A stretch of DNA of 64,000 nucleotides from Nostoc sp. C052 (GTDB lineage Bacteria > Cyanobacteriota > Cyanobacteriia > Cyanobacteriales > Nostocaceae): positions 6,010,001 through 6,074,000 of the forward strand of contig NZ_CP040272.1 in the NCBI RefSeq assembly GCF_013393905.1, in the 5' to 3' direction. The notes beneath the pieces were generated by a model, which saw only the letters and a program-made list of their open reading frames with translations, did not search any database and was not told where the DNA came from. The translations under genes and the position numbers were made by a program. The first letter of the stretch is position 1, and each line of letters opens with the position of its first letter. Of this stretch, positions 41,362-50,360 are shown piece after piece.

Positions 41362-42105
41362 ACACTGTATCAGCCATTTCTTGATTATGCGATCGCCTAT
41401 ATGCGATCGCGCTTGGATTTACAACCTTATCCCATCCCCGCTGGGTTTGAATCAAAGAGTGCTGTTGTGGGCAAGGGAAAGAACGAAGAAGAGGTTGTCA
41501 CCACCAGTTATGCTTTTCAAACTACAAAATTACGGCAGATTCGCGCAGCTCACGTACAGGGTGGCAATTCGTTGCAAGTACTGAATTTTGTAATTTTCCC
41601 CCACCTTAACTACGATTTACCCTTTTTTGGGGCGGATCTGGTCACATTGCCTGGCGGGCATCTCATAGCTTTGGATATGCAGCCCTTATTTCGTGATGAT
41701 TCAGCATATCAGGCAAAATATACTGAACCGATTCTGCCCATTTTCCACGCTCATCAACAGCATCTATCTTGGGGAGGGGATTTTCCTGAAGAAGCACAGC
41801 CCTTCTTCTCTCCCGCTTTTTTATGGACTCGTCCCCAAAAAACTACTGTAGTCGAAACTCAGGTCTTTGCCGCTTTCAAAGACTATCTAAAAGCTTATCT
41901 AGATTTCGTGGAGCAAGCAGAACCCATAACAGATTCCCAAAATTTAGCAGCCATTGAGCAAGCCCAACTGCGATATTTAAGATATCGGGCTGAAAAAGAC
42001 CCAGCAAGAGGGATGTTTAAACGCTTCTACGGTGCTGAATGGACTGAAGAATATATCCACGGCTTTTTATTTGACCTAGAAAGGAAATTAACAGCTATCA
42101 ATTAG
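41359..42105 (+). CDS. pebB: Phycoerythrobilin:ferredoxin oxidoreductase PebB
   Basis: 248 residues from a GTG at 41359. It reduces 15,16-dihydrobiliverdin, handed over by PebA, to phycoerythrobilin. PebB-type segments: AFQTTKLRQIRAAHVQGGNS, VIFPHLNYDLPFFGADLVTL, GHLIALDMQPLFRDDSAYQA, PEEAQPFFSPAFLWTRPQ, YRAEKDPARGMFKRFYGAEW, TEEYIHGFLFDLE. It comes after pebA on the same strand but the gap contains an inserted repeat, so co-transcription is likely but not certain. Its start belongs to the repeated leader family. Confidence 0.95.
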   Translation: MTLYQPFLDYAIAYMRSRLDLQPYPIPAGFESKSAVVGKGKNEEEVVTTSYAFQTTKLRQIRAAHVQGGNSLQVLNFVIFPHLNYDLPFFGADLVTLPGGHLIALDMQPLFRDDSAYQAKYTEPILPIFHAHQQHLSWGGDFPEEAQPFFSPAFLWTRPQKTTVVETQVFAAFKDYLKAYLDFVEQAEPITDSQNLAAIEQAQLRYLRYRAEKDPARGMFKRFYGAEWTEEYIHGFLFDLERKLTAIN

Positions 42106-42175
42106 AGGCTCTTGTACAGGAATTCAGGAGCAATGGCAGATTATAGCAGATCAACCTACAAATATTTTTAACTAG

Positions 42176-42211
42176 AGCGATCGCATGGGAAGAATCATTT
42201 AAGCGATCGCT
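42176..42211 (+). terminator. HIP1-built hairpin after pebB
   Basis: AGCGATCGC (42176-42184) and GCGATCGCT (42203-42211) pair perfectly over 9 bp, loop of 18 bases, followed by TTT and then GTATTT. Two HIP1 sites form the stem. It lies 70 bases after the pebB stop and could end its transcript. Confidence 0.5.
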
Positions 42212-42482
42212 TTTGTATTTAATAAACTTTGATCTCTCTCTAAACCTCTTTACTAAAAGGAGAGAGGCTTGGAGTCTTGGGGTTTAGGTCTATAGGTCTA
42301 TATTAAATTCAACTACAAACCCCGTCCACGGAGTTCAAAGACTCATTTACGGAGTTCAAAGCCTCATTTATGAGTATGTATTAAAGATTCATCCGGTTTT
42401 TGGCGAGTTTTCCGTGGCTCCTAATAAAATCTATCAAAGTATTTGCATTAATATGCACAACCGTATATAGCGGTTATCAGTA

Positions 42483-42581
42483 GTTACCATTGCGGGAAAA
42501 GATAGAGACGATGCACCCCGATACTTGGAAAAGCAAGTCAATCGTGTTTTGAAACAACTAGGAGAAGTAGAGGAAGAATAA
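42483..42581 (+). pseudogene. Remnant of a HicA toxin gene (3' end)
   Basis: The open frame VTIAGKDRDDAPRYLEKQVN, RVLKQLGEVEEE matches the C-terminus of HicA mRNA interferases, whose dsRNA-binding fold ends this way. The N-terminal half, with the catalytic histidine, is not found upstream. The stop TAA overlaps the ATG of the next fragment by one base, as in intact hicAB operons. Confidence 0.65.
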
Positions 42582-42667
42582 TGAGCGATCGCTACAGTAT
42601 GGTAATTCAATGGTCAGATGAAGATAATTTCTACTTAGTACATTTACCGGAATTTCCGGGGAATTAA
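42581..42667 (+). pseudogene. Remnant of a HicB antitoxin gene (5' end)
   Basis: MSDRYSMVIQWSDEDNFYLV, HLPEFPGN followed by a stop matches the first 28 residues of HicB antitoxins (I-x-W-S-x-E-D-x-x-Y-x-V-x-x-P-E-x-P-G). The remainder of the HicB domain and its DNA-binding part are missing; the following 170 bases show only short frames. With the HicA fragment it marks a decayed toxin-antitoxin locus. Confidence 0.75.
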
Positions 42668-42850
42668 AAAAACTACACTCAATACTCTTATGACTTTTGC
42701 TCTACCTGAAACAATAAATAATATTTCTCAGCTTATAAAAAAGGAGTTTGAGTTAGAAAGTTTTCCAAAACTTCGTGGTTTAAAGAATTTAGATATACAA
42801 AAATGATGAGCGATCGCTTAAGGTGTTTAAAGCACTTAGGCGATCGCACT

Positions 42851-43468
42851 TTACCCCAATTCCTCAACATCAGCACTTTCCCCTTCCGACTCAACAAGCT
42901 CAAACTTAACTTTGTTGTATAAATCTTGTAGAGAAATCTCAAATGGTACGGTTACAAGTGCGATCGCTTCATCTTCTTCATCATATTCACGAAGCGTCCA
43001 TTGCTTTTTCCCAGTTTTGGAAAATTGATCTACATGAATTCGAGTTTGGTCAATTAATAGGTATTCTTGGAAAGTGGAAATAGTTCGGTAAGCCTGAAAT
43101 TTATCTTCGCGATCGTACCCTTTAGTAGATTTTGATAAAACCTTAACAATAATCTGTGGATTCAGAATTATATCCTTTCGGTTGTTAAAAAACTCTGGCT
43201 CATCCGCCAGAATCGTCACATCTGGATAGGTATAGGTACGCTTTTGAGTTATCCACAGACGAACATCACCCATGAAAACTCGATAGTTCTGCTTTTTAAA
43301 AGCAAAATTCAACTCAGTACTCAAGTTAAGTGCTATTTGATTGTGATTTATTGTTCCACCTGCCATAGGAATTATTTGCCCGTCAATGTATTCGCTTTTA
43401 TACTTAGCAGCTTCTTCTAGCTCTAAATATTCCTCTGGGGTATAGTATCGCTGTTTTGTTATTTGCAT
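42851..43468 (-). CDS. Uma2-family protein (DUF820, nuclease-like fold)
   Basis: 205 residues from the ATG at 43468 (an ATG six codons upstream is also possible). Uma2 proteins belong to the PD-(D/E)XK nuclease-like clan and are multiplied in cyanobacterial genomes. Marks: RYYTPEEYLELEEAAKYKSE, YIDGQIIPMAGGTINHNQIA, YTYPDVTILADEPEF, DREDKFQAYRTISTFQEYLL. In the strand where most members have V-E-V-L-S-x-S-T this protein has IVKVLSKST: the usual acidic residue is Lys. The nuclease site may be inactive. Biological role unknown. Confidence 0.85.
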   Translation of the reverse strand: MQITKQRYYTPEEYLELEEAAKYKSEYIDGQIIPMAGGTINHNQIALNLSTELNFAFKKQNYRVFMGDVRLWITQKRTYTYPDVTILADEPEFFNNRKDIILNPQIIVKVLSKSTKGYDREDKFQAYRTISTFQEYLLIDQTRIHVDQFSKTGKKQWTLREYDEEDEAIALVTVPFEISLQDLYNKVKFELVESEGESADVEELG

Positions 43469-43559
43469 AGTTTGATCAGGTAGCAATGTTTAACGATACG
43501 GAGCATCTAGTGACCCATGTTTACCCAACAGTTTAACGTGGTTGAATAGAATTGCAATG

Positions 43560-43665
43560 TGCTTACAAAGTGAGCGTAGGCGCAGCCCGCACTTCTCTAC
43601 GAGACGCTGCGCGAACGACAAAGCTCAGTGACCACCGTAGACATCGCTATCTCAATTCACAAAGT
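43560..43665. repeat. Dispersed GC-rich repeat with 'ctacgagacgctgcgcgaacg'
   Basis: Between the Uma2 gene and the ABC exporter gene lies gcgtaggcgcagcccgcac followed by ttctctacgagacgctgcgc and caccgtagacatcgct. Parts of it recur at 17594, 23714, 26400, 41311 and 56600. It is the most widespread small repeat of the window. Confidence 0.7.
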
Positions 43666-43680
43666 CTTTTAACTTTTTTC

Positions 43681-45512
43681 CTATTGATAACCGGCTGCTT
43701 GCAACAGAAACAATTTGGCATAACGTCCTCCTCGCTTTAATAATTCTTCGTGAGTTCCCTGTTCTATAACTTCGCCGTTTTCTATAACTAGAATTTTGTC
43801 AGCCATTCGTACCGTTGAGAAGCGATGGGAAATCAAAAGTACCATCTGATTTTTAGTAATAGCGCGAAAATGATTGAAAATCTCAAACTCAGCTTGGGCA
43901 TCTATTGCTGATGTTGGTTCATCTAACACCAAGATATCTGCTTGCGATCGCATAAATGCACGAGAAAGAGCAATTTTCTGCCACTGTCCCCCCGAAAGTT
44001 CCTGTCCTCCCTTAAACCAACGACCAAGTTGAGTCTGAAAGCTTTGAGGTAATTGGTCGATAAAAGATTCGGCCATGCCTTTTTCAGCAGCACTTTGCCA
44101 ACGGGTTTTGTTGTCGAGATGTTCTACATCGCCCACGCCAATATTCTCCCCTACAGTGAACTGGTAGCGGACAAAGTTCTGAAAAATCACACCAATCCGA
44201 CGCCGCAACACATCCACATCCCATTCTTGCAAATCCAAGCCATCTAAGAAAATTTGCCCAGAGTCAGGGGTGTAGAGTCGGGTAAGTAGTTTGATTAAGG
44301 TAGTCTTACCGGAACCATTTTCACCGACAATAGCCAGTTTCTCTCTGGGTTTCAAATGCAGCGAAATGTTTCTCAATGCTGGCTTGGAACTTCCCGGATA
44401 AGTAAATGATACGTTCTCGAAACGGATACCATCTTGAGAATTTAAACCAATGGTTGCTTTACCCCAAGACTTTGGTACTTCTTCTTCTAGGAAATCATAG
44501 AGATTTGATAGATATAGGTTGTCCTCATACATCCCGCCAATAGAAGTAAGGGCATTGGAGAAAGTAGATTGTCCTTGGCGAAAAACGGTAAGATACATAG
44601 TCATATCTCCCAAGGAAATCTTACCTAGCACTGTTTCCAGAACAATCCAAGCATAAGCTAGGTAAAAAGCACCAGTACTGATTAAACTCAGGAGATACCC
44701 CCACAGTCCTCGCCGCAGAGTCAAATCGCGGTCTTCGCCATAGAGTTGATTGAACAAGTTGCGGTAACGCCCTAGCAGCATCTCTCCCAACTGGTAGAGT
44801 TTGATTTCTGTGACAAAATCTTCTCTTGCTAGGAGATTTTCTAAGTAGTGCTGTTGACGAGTTTCTGCGGCACGCCAACTAAACAAGCGAAAACCTTCTC
44901 CAGCAAACTTTGTTTCGGAAATAAATACAGGCATAGCTGCCAAAATCAGCACCACCACTGCCCAACCTGAGAAATTTACTAGCAAAATACCGTAGGTGAA
45001 CAAGGAAAGAGCATTTTGCACTAACCCAAAGGTGCGATTTACTAAAGAAAGAGGACGAACTGATGCTTCTCGTCGGGCATTGGTCAGTTTGTCATAAAAC
45101 TCTGAGTCTTCAAACTGCCTAAGATCAAGTGTCAGCGCCTTTTCTAAGATGAGTACATTCACCCTCTGACCCATTAGCGCCCGCAATAACGATTGACAAA
45201 TGATGATTCCCCGCTGACTACCTGCTAGTAAAATTACAGCGATCGCTTCTAATCCTACATAAAATAGCGAGGGATAAATATTGACAAAACCATTGCTTTG
45301 TGAATGAACTTGAGAGGCAAGTACCACTGCATCCACAATTAACTTACTGATGTAGGATATTGCCGCCGGTAAAAGACCAGCCACCAAAGTTAAACTAGCC
45401 AGAAGAATAGTAAGCGATCGGCTAGTAGTCCATACTAAGCTTACAGCCCGTCCACTGTATCGAAAAACCGTTAGTGACTGGCGTAGAATATTTCTTTTTT
45501 TTTAATCTTCAT
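43681..45512 (-). CDS. ABC exporter, fused permease and ATPase; start out of frame at an A9 tract
   Basis: The ATPase half is complete: Walker A GENGSGKTTLIKLL, Q-loop VIFQNFVRYQF, signature LSGGQWQKIALSRA, Walker B ILVLDEPTSAID and H-loop LLISHR. Six membrane segments precede it (residues from about 25 to 320). The frame is open from about 45494 down to the stop at 43681, but its beginning lacks a start codon. An ATG at 45512 (MKI) lies in another frame; the two join only if the run of nine A (45495-45503 on the minus strand) is read as ten, giving MKIKKKRNILRQSLTVFRYS and onward, a normal start for this family. A GTG at 45387 would remove the first membrane helix. Substrate unknown. Confidence 0.82.
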
Positions 45513-45928
45513 TTTTCTTGCCGCGAGATACCCCAGCTTGGGCGGATCTTCCTGACTCTATTAAATCTTTATTAATTTTACATTTTTCTAAGAATGTTGG
45601 CTGAAAACCCCGAAGTTGAAACCTAAAAACTAGTTTTGTAGAGTGTGTTATGCCGTAGGCTAACGCACTAGGGTGTTAACTTTGTACCATTTTAGGTGTT
45701 CAAAATTCAATGCAAAGTTGTTGGCAAGGAACCGATGCCAGCCCGATTGCAATTTTTCGTTTCGTTCAGCGATCGCATTGAGTTGGGAGATTAAGTTGCA
45801 AAAGCGATCGCGATTACGAAATATTTTTGTGGTTGTCGAATAGTGGGACGATCGCGCAAAATAAGCAAAGTCAAACCTTGCGGATTAACGGAAAAGTTAA
45901 CTTAACATTATATTCTCACTCTAAGTTT
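45513..45928. other. Divergent gap before the membrane protein pair
   Basis: 416 bases with HIP1 sites and the palindrome-like 'gtgttatgccgtaggctaacgcac' (45648-45671) of a known Nostoc repeat type. It should carry promoters for the ABC exporter (minus) and the next gene (plus). No further gene seen. Confidence 0.45.
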
Positions 45929-46723
45929 ATGAAAATTGTTGAGCAATCTGCAACTTATATGAAGCTTCAGTATTTAACTGTATCAACCATTTGGAAAACG
46001 GGTGGTTGCTTAATTGCTTTAGGACTGGTGCTTGGTGTAGGGCTGGGTAAGACAACTTATCTATCTTGCGATCGCACACAACCTAAACAAGCAACTTGTA
46101 GCCTGATTGAAATTAGCTTTCTGCCTAAATACAATCTGTTTCAGGTTCATCCCTTGATCAAGGGAGAGCGAGCAGATCAGCAGTTTATTAGCCTATTTGA
46201 TAATAGAAACTATTTGGTTTTCATCCCTGATAAACCCCAAAATCTAGTCTTGGCTAATTTATTAGCTCATCCTTGGAATAGGGTTGTCTATTACACAAGC
46301 TCATTTATTGGGGAGTTTTTCAGTAGTTCAAATCAATCCTTAAAAACATTTATCCGCAATGAAGACGGAACATTATTTCAAATTATTGGTACTGCCTTTA
46401 TTCTTTTGGGAATCATTTATTGGAGATGGAAACAATCAGAGACTTGTATTTTAGATCAACAAACAGGGCAACTAATCTATACTCGTCAGGCAGTTCTGTC
46501 CCTGCCAAACATTAAAAAGTTCCCTCTTCAACAGGTAAAAGTATTGGTAGAGAAAGATAAAAATCATGATGATGAAATAACATACACATTAGTTTTGCAA
46601 TGTCCCAACAACGAGCGTATTATATTGATTAGTGCTACAAGCCCAGCAGCAGATAAGCTTGCTGGAGTGATTTCTAATTTCCTCGACGTAGAAATAATCC
46701 AAGTGCAAGTTTATGAAAAATAG
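45929..46723 (+). CDS. Membrane protein with a PH-like cytoplasmic domain, first of a related pair
   Basis: 264 residues from the ATG at 45929 (MKIVEQSATYMKLQYLTVST); an upstream TTG in frame (45827) is weaker. Two membrane helices (GGCLIALGLVLGVGLGKTTY and FQIIGTAFILLGIIYWRW) enclose a loop of about 130 residues with two cysteines, and a C-terminal domain follows: CILDQQTGQLIYTRQAVLSL, PNIKKFPLQQVKVLVEKDKN, TYTLVLQCPNNERIILISAT. That last part resembles the PH-like domain of small bacterial membrane proteins. Function unknown. It is 50 bases upstream of the start I prefer for its partner. Confidence 0.68.
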   Translation: MKIVEQSATYMKLQYLTVSTIWKTGGCLIALGLVLGVGLGKTTYLSCDRTQPKQATCSLIEISFLPKYNLFQVHPLIKGERADQQFISLFDNRNYLVFIPDKPQNLVLANLLAHPWNRVVYYTSSFIGEFFSSSNQSLKTFIRNEDGTLFQIIGTAFILLGIIYWRWKQSETCILDQQTGQLIYTRQAVLSLPNIKKFPLQQVKVLVEKDKNHDDEITYTLVLQCPNNERIILISATSPAADKLAGVISNFLDVEIIQVQVYEK

Positions 46724-46773
46724 AATATCGAGGATTGTTAACCTGCCACGAATTCAAGTTAATTGTTACATTT

Positions 46774-47316
46774 ATGAAACTCGTAAAACTATCTTCTCAA
46801 AAATTAATTTGCAAATCAAATTCCTTCGGTTTTACTGTCGCTGGTTTTGCTTTCGGTATGGGAGGTATCGGCTTTCCACTCTTGCTATTTCCAACTTGGA
46901 TAGAGTGTTTGAAGGATAAAGTTTGCTACGAGACTTCTATACGGTTTCAATCCTCGGTTATGCTGCAAGCTTTTGTCGTAACACTGATTGGAATTGTGAT
47001 GGTTATGATAGGATATTCGTTCACCAAACGTACCTCCATACAGAAAATAGTTTTCGATTTAGCTAGAAATCAGCTTGTTATTGAGAAGTCTTGGATTTTT
47101 TTAAGGAAGGTAGAGAAAAAACAATACTCCCTATCAGAGATTTGTGATGTGAATGTTGATATTCTTAAAGATTCTGGTTCTGATCCAGATACTTACCGGG
47201 TAGTTGTTTTACTGACTAATGGGATATCTATTCCCCTAGATATGTACTATTCTGGCAATGAAGAATGGCATAGAGAAACGGCTGAAAAAATCAGAAATTT
47301 TTTATCATTACCCTAG
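46774..47316 (+). CDS. Second membrane protein of the pair, PH-like domain
   Basis: 180 residues from the ATG at 46774 (MKLVKLSSQKLICKSNSFGF); ATG or GTG starts slightly upstream are possible. Two membrane helices (FTVAGFAFGMGGIGFPLLLF and MLQAFVVTLIGIVMVMIGYS) with a small cysteine-containing loop, then IQKIVFDLARNQLVIEKSWI, FLRKVEKKQYSLSEICDVNV, YRVVVLLTNGISIPLDMYYS. The plan (helix, loop with cysteines, helix, PH-like domain) is the same as in the previous protein, with a shorter loop, so the two are probably old paralogues. Function unknown. Confidence 0.68.
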   Translation: MKLVKLSSQKLICKSNSFGFTVAGFAFGMGGIGFPLLLFPTWIECLKDKVCYETSIRFQSSVMLQAFVVTLIGIVMVMIGYSFTKRTSIQKIVFDLARNQLVIEKSWIFLRKVEKKQYSLSEICDVNVDILKDSGSDPDTYRVVVLLTNGISIPLDMYYSGNEEWHRETAEKIRNFLSLP

Positions 47317-47555
47317 TCTTGAATTTAGTGCGATCGAGTATCCAGTCTGGTCGCCGTACAATTGTTCTGAGGCTGTCAATGTCTTGATGAATCTTCTGGC
47401 GACAAAGCAGCAAGAAAAGAATGGTTGACACTCAAAAATTTCCTACAAAATCATATTCAACACCCTACTAACGCACTATCTTAGATTTTGGTGCATTAGG
47501 ACTAATGTCCATAACGCACCCTTATATATTAAAAGAAGTGGTAGACCGGAGAGTG

Positions 47556-48686
47556 TCAACCCCACAATCTCCTACCTCCTTTCCCACTTAATTTTTGGTG
47601 AGTATCTTTCAACAAAGCTGGAATATCTAACTTTTCTGGACACCGAGGTAAACAATCACCGCATTCTGTACACCGATTGCCTTTCATTCCAGGGAACCAA
47701 TGACCGGCATTTTCAAACATTCCGTAACGATATTGACCATAGTCTTTCATGTCGTATGCTACTGCAAGATTACGTAACCGTAATACCTCTGGAATATTGA
47801 TGTTTTCTGGACAGGGCAAACAAGCATAACACTGGCTACAATTATCAGTTTCCAAAGCAACTTTTTGGTGATTTTCTAAACGTAAAAAAGTAGAAATTTC
47901 TGCTGATGTTAACTCTCCATCATGGTCAGCAACTTGCAAAGGCTCTATTAATTCATCTGGGTTGGCTGGGCCTATACTTAAAGTAGTAATACGGTGATTA
48001 GCAAGTAAAAATCGATAACTTAGTTCTAAGGGTGAATACGGATGGCAGAGGTCTTTTAAGGTCTGAGGTGGCGTGTAGAGCCGTCCTCCCTTATCAGCAG
48101 GGGAAATAATGAAAATACCCATATCCTTCTCGGCAGCTAGTTGAATCGCTGGTGCGTGCCGTTGAAAAAAATAGTAATAATGCAGATTGACAAATTCAAA
48201 GAAATCTGTGTTAATTGCAGCCTGAATTACCTCTAATGACCCGTGGGTAGAAAAACCAACGTGTCGCACTCGTCCATCTGTAATAGCTTCCTCAACGGCC
48301 TGCATACAGCCATTTTTGGCTTGCACCCACTCCAAATGTTGCCAAGTGTTTAAACCATGAACGCTTAAGCAATCTACATAATCTAGTTGTAATCGTTCTA
48401 GAGAATCGTCGATGCACCGACGCATGGAGTCACCATCTGCTGTAGCTGAGATTTTAGTAGTGATGTAAAGCTTCGTTCGAGGTACTGATAACCCAGCTTT
48501 TAGCGCCCTACCAAGATACTCCTCGCTTTTGCCGTAACCTCTGGCGGTTTCTAGATGATTAATTCCTAACGCTAAGGCTTTTTCGATGGTTTGGTGAGCA
48601 TTTTCAAAAGAAGCCAAGTAGCGCATTGTTCCCAGAGAAAAAACCGAGAGGCGCAGATTCGTTTTTCCAAAGCGTCGGTATTGCAT
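47556..48686 (-). CDS. Aldo/keto reductase with a C-terminal ferredoxin-like 4Fe-4S domain
   Basis: 376 residues from the ATG at 48686 (MQYRRFGKTNLRLSVFSLGT). Residues 1-270 form an aldo/keto reductase barrel (GINHLETARGYGKSEEYLGR, LYITTKISA, YVDCLSVHGLNTWQHLEWVQ, VRHVGFSTHGSLEVIQAAI). From about 275 on is an extension with two cysteine clusters: NCSQCYACLPCPENINIP and GNRCTECGDCLPRCPEKLDI, which should bind 4Fe-4S. This architecture is widespread in bacteria. The substrate is unknown; the Fe-S domain suggests it takes electrons from ferredoxin as well as from NADPH. Confidence 0.88.
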   Translation of the reverse strand: MQYRRFGKTNLRLSVFSLGTMRYLASFENAHQTIEKALALGINHLETARGYGKSEEYLGRALKAGLSVPRTKLYITTKISATADGDSMRRCIDDSLERLQLDYVDCLSVHGLNTWQHLEWVQAKNGCMQAVEEAITDGRVRHVGFSTHGSLEVIQAAINTDFFEFVNLHYYYFFQRHAPAIQLAAEKDMGIFIISPADKGGRLYTPPQTLKDLCHPYSPLELSYRFLLANHRITTLSIGPANPDELIEPLQVADHDGELTSAEISTFLRLENHQKVALETDNCSQCYACLPCPENINIPEVLRLRNLAVAYDMKDYGQYRYGMFENAGHWFPGMKGNRCTECGDCLPRCPEKLDIPALLKDTHQKLSGKGGRRLWG

Positions 48687-48707
48687 TTTTAACAAAGTTA
48701 GGAGTCA

Positions 48708-48783
48708 TTCAATTTTAGATTTTAGATTTTAGATTTTAGATTTTTCCTTCAATCTAAAATCTAAAATTCCAAATCTAAAATTG
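48708..48783. repeat. AT-rich inverted repeat before the bifunctional nuclease gene
   Basis: 'attttagatt' repeated several times on the left is complementary to 'aatctaaaatctaaaatt' on the right (about 48755-48783). It belongs to the same family as 14995-15150 and 50305-50360 and lies right after the stop of the nuclease gene (minus). Confidence 0.6.
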
Positions 48784-48784
48784 C

Positions 48785-49282
48785 CTAGCTGTCGCCATTA
48801 CCAAAGCGCTTGATCAAGTCTTCAGGACGGAGATTGGAAATAAATTCACGGAAGGCTTGCTGTTCAGCTTCATCTGCATCACGATCAACAGGGATAGAAG
48901 CATCGGCAATGACTTCTTCCATTACCCAAATGGGAGTATTTGTACGGAGGGCAATAGCGATCGCATCGCTAGGACGCGCGTCAATTTCTTTTTTGACTTC
49001 ACCTTGCTGGACAATTAAAGCTGCATAAAATGTATCCTTTTGCAGGGAATGGATAATTACCTTTTCTAGAGTCATGTTCCAAGTCTCTAGAAGATTCACA
49101 ATCAGGTCGTGGGTTAAGGGTCTGGGAGGCTTCTGATTTTCCAGTGCGCCCATAATGGCCCTAGCCTGCTCCTGACCGATGTAAATTGGCAAAGCCCGCC
49201 GATCTGAAGAATCTTTCAAAAGTACGATCGGGCTGCGGGTTATGGCATCTAATGCTATGCCAGCAACTTTCATTTCAATCAT
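48785..49282 (-). CDS. Bifunctional nuclease family protein (BFN, DUF151)
   Basis: 165 residues. The BFN domain is complete: MKVAGIALDAITRSPIVLLK, ALPIYIGQEQARAIMGALEN, RPLTHDLIVNLLETWNMTLE, KVIIHSLQKDTFYAALIVQQ and ARPSDAIAIALRTNTPIWVM, which holds the conserved R-P-S-D motif. The C-terminal tail (DADEAEQQAFREFISNLRPE, DLIKRFGN) resembles an UVR-like helix. Plant and bacterial members have been reported as nucleases; in most bacteria the physiological role is open. It is divergent from ribE. Confidence 0.88.
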   Translation of the reverse strand: MIEMKVAGIALDAITRSPIVLLKDSSDRRALPIYIGQEQARAIMGALENQKPPRPLTHDLIVNLLETWNMTLEKVIIHSLQKDTFYAALIVQQGEVKKEIDARPSDAIAIALRTNTPIWVMEEVIADASIPVDRDADEAEQQAFREFISNLRPEDLIKRFGNGDS

Positions 49283-49622
49283 TGGCTAGGCCTCTACAAT
49301 GCTTTGAGAGCCTTGGATGCTGTGTAACAAATAGTACCCCTTTTTCGGCGGTTTGGCGACAGTAATAAACATAAGCATTCGTTCTCTATAATTGCTTCTA
49401 TTAAACTCCGAACTTGTGGTGAAAACCAGAGTAAGTCAAACTAGTCTTATTAGACAATAACCTTCTTACCCAAGTATGCCTCGTGAAGGATGCTAATGTG
49501 TTAATATCCCTATACGAAAAAAAGTCAGAAAATATACTTGGATGTTCGAGATTTCTGTGACAATTACCAATTGACTTCAGCCAAAATTAGGCAATAAATA
49601 GAGTTAGTTTGACAAAAAAGCC
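49283..49622. other. Promoter region between the nuclease gene and ribE
   Basis: 340 bases between divergent genes. I looked for the conserved boxes of an FMN (RFN) riboswitch ahead of ribE and did not see them. No gene. Confidence 0.5.
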
Positions 49623-50303
49623 GTGTTTACAGGATTAATCCAGGCATTAGGAACGATGGAACCCTTAGGGGGCGATTCTTGGCAAATTACTTGTGTGAGC
49701 CAGTCGGGTGAAGTAATTATGCAAGATTTGGCTTATGGTGACAGTGTTGCTGTCGATGGTGTTTGCTTGACAGTAGAAAAAGTTTTAAAGAATGGATTTA
49801 TCGCCACTGCTTCACCAGAAACGCTACGCCGCACGACGTTGGGAGGTGAGCAAACACAACAGAGATATGTCAATTTAGAAGCATCGCTAAGGGTAGGCAG
49901 CAAAGTTGGCGGTCATTTCGTGATGGGTCATGTAGATGGCATCGGTCGATTGCTAGTGGCAGAACAAACGGCTAGTTCTTGGGAAATGACCTTTATTGCA
50001 TCCGAGGCGATCGCACGGTACATTGTCCCCAAAGGTAGCATCGCCGTCAATGGCATCAGCCTCACAGTTGCCGCTTATGAGCCAGAACTATCTCAATTCA
50101 AGGTGGCGGTAATTCCCCTCACATACAGCGAGACAAATCTCCGCTATTTGCTTCCTGGGAGTTTGGTGAATCTAGAAGGAGATATTCTTGGCAAATACGT
50201 CGAAAAATTCCTTTACTCTGGCAACCCAAACACCACTGCCCATGATGAAAATAGTATGGATGGCATTACACCCGCATTCTTAGCAGAACACGGGTATCTC
50301 TGA
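49623..50303 (+). CDS. ribE: Riboflavin synthase, alpha chain
   Basis: 226 residues from the GTG at 49623 (MFTGLIQALGTMEPLGG, the family's standard start). The two similar lumazine-binding halves are evident: DLAYGDSVAVDGVCLTVEKV in the first and IVPKGSIAVNGISLTVAAYE in the second, each preceded by a GHFVMGHVDG-type segment in the first half. It converts two 6,7-dimethyl-8-ribityllumazine into riboflavin. The last residues (DENSMDGITPAFLAEHGYL) form the usual C-terminal helix. It is a single gene away from the other riboflavin genes. Confidence 0.94.
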   Translation: MFTGLIQALGTMEPLGGDSWQITCVSQSGEVIMQDLAYGDSVAVDGVCLTVEKVLKNGFIATASPETLRRTTLGGEQTQQRYVNLEASLRVGSKVGGHFVMGHVDGIGRLLVAEQTASSWEMTFIASEAIARYIVPKGSIAVNGISLTVAAYEPELSQFKVAVIPLTYSETNLRYLLPGSLVNLEGDILGKYVEKFLYSGNPNTTAHDENSMDGITPAFLAEHGYL

Positions 50304-50304
50304 C

Positions 50305-50360
50305 ATTTTGGATTTTGGATTTTAGATTAATTTAAAATCTAAAATCCAAAATTTCCAATC
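50305..50360. repeat. AT-rich inverted repeat between ribE and M23 peptidase
   Basis: ATTTTGGATTTTGGATTTTA on the left is matched by TAAAATCTAAAATCCAAAAT on the right. It fills the 56-base gap between two convergent stop codons and can fold for both transcripts, so a bidirectional terminator is plausible. Confidence 0.6.

Noticed and set aside
42690..42806. 38-codon frame after the HicB fragment (MTFALPETINNISQLIK)
   Set aside because: It has no ribosome site and does not continue HicB in any frame; too short to support.
49283..49622. FMN riboswitch ahead of ribE
   Set aside because: None of the conserved RFN boxes was seen and the gap looks like a plain divergent promoter.
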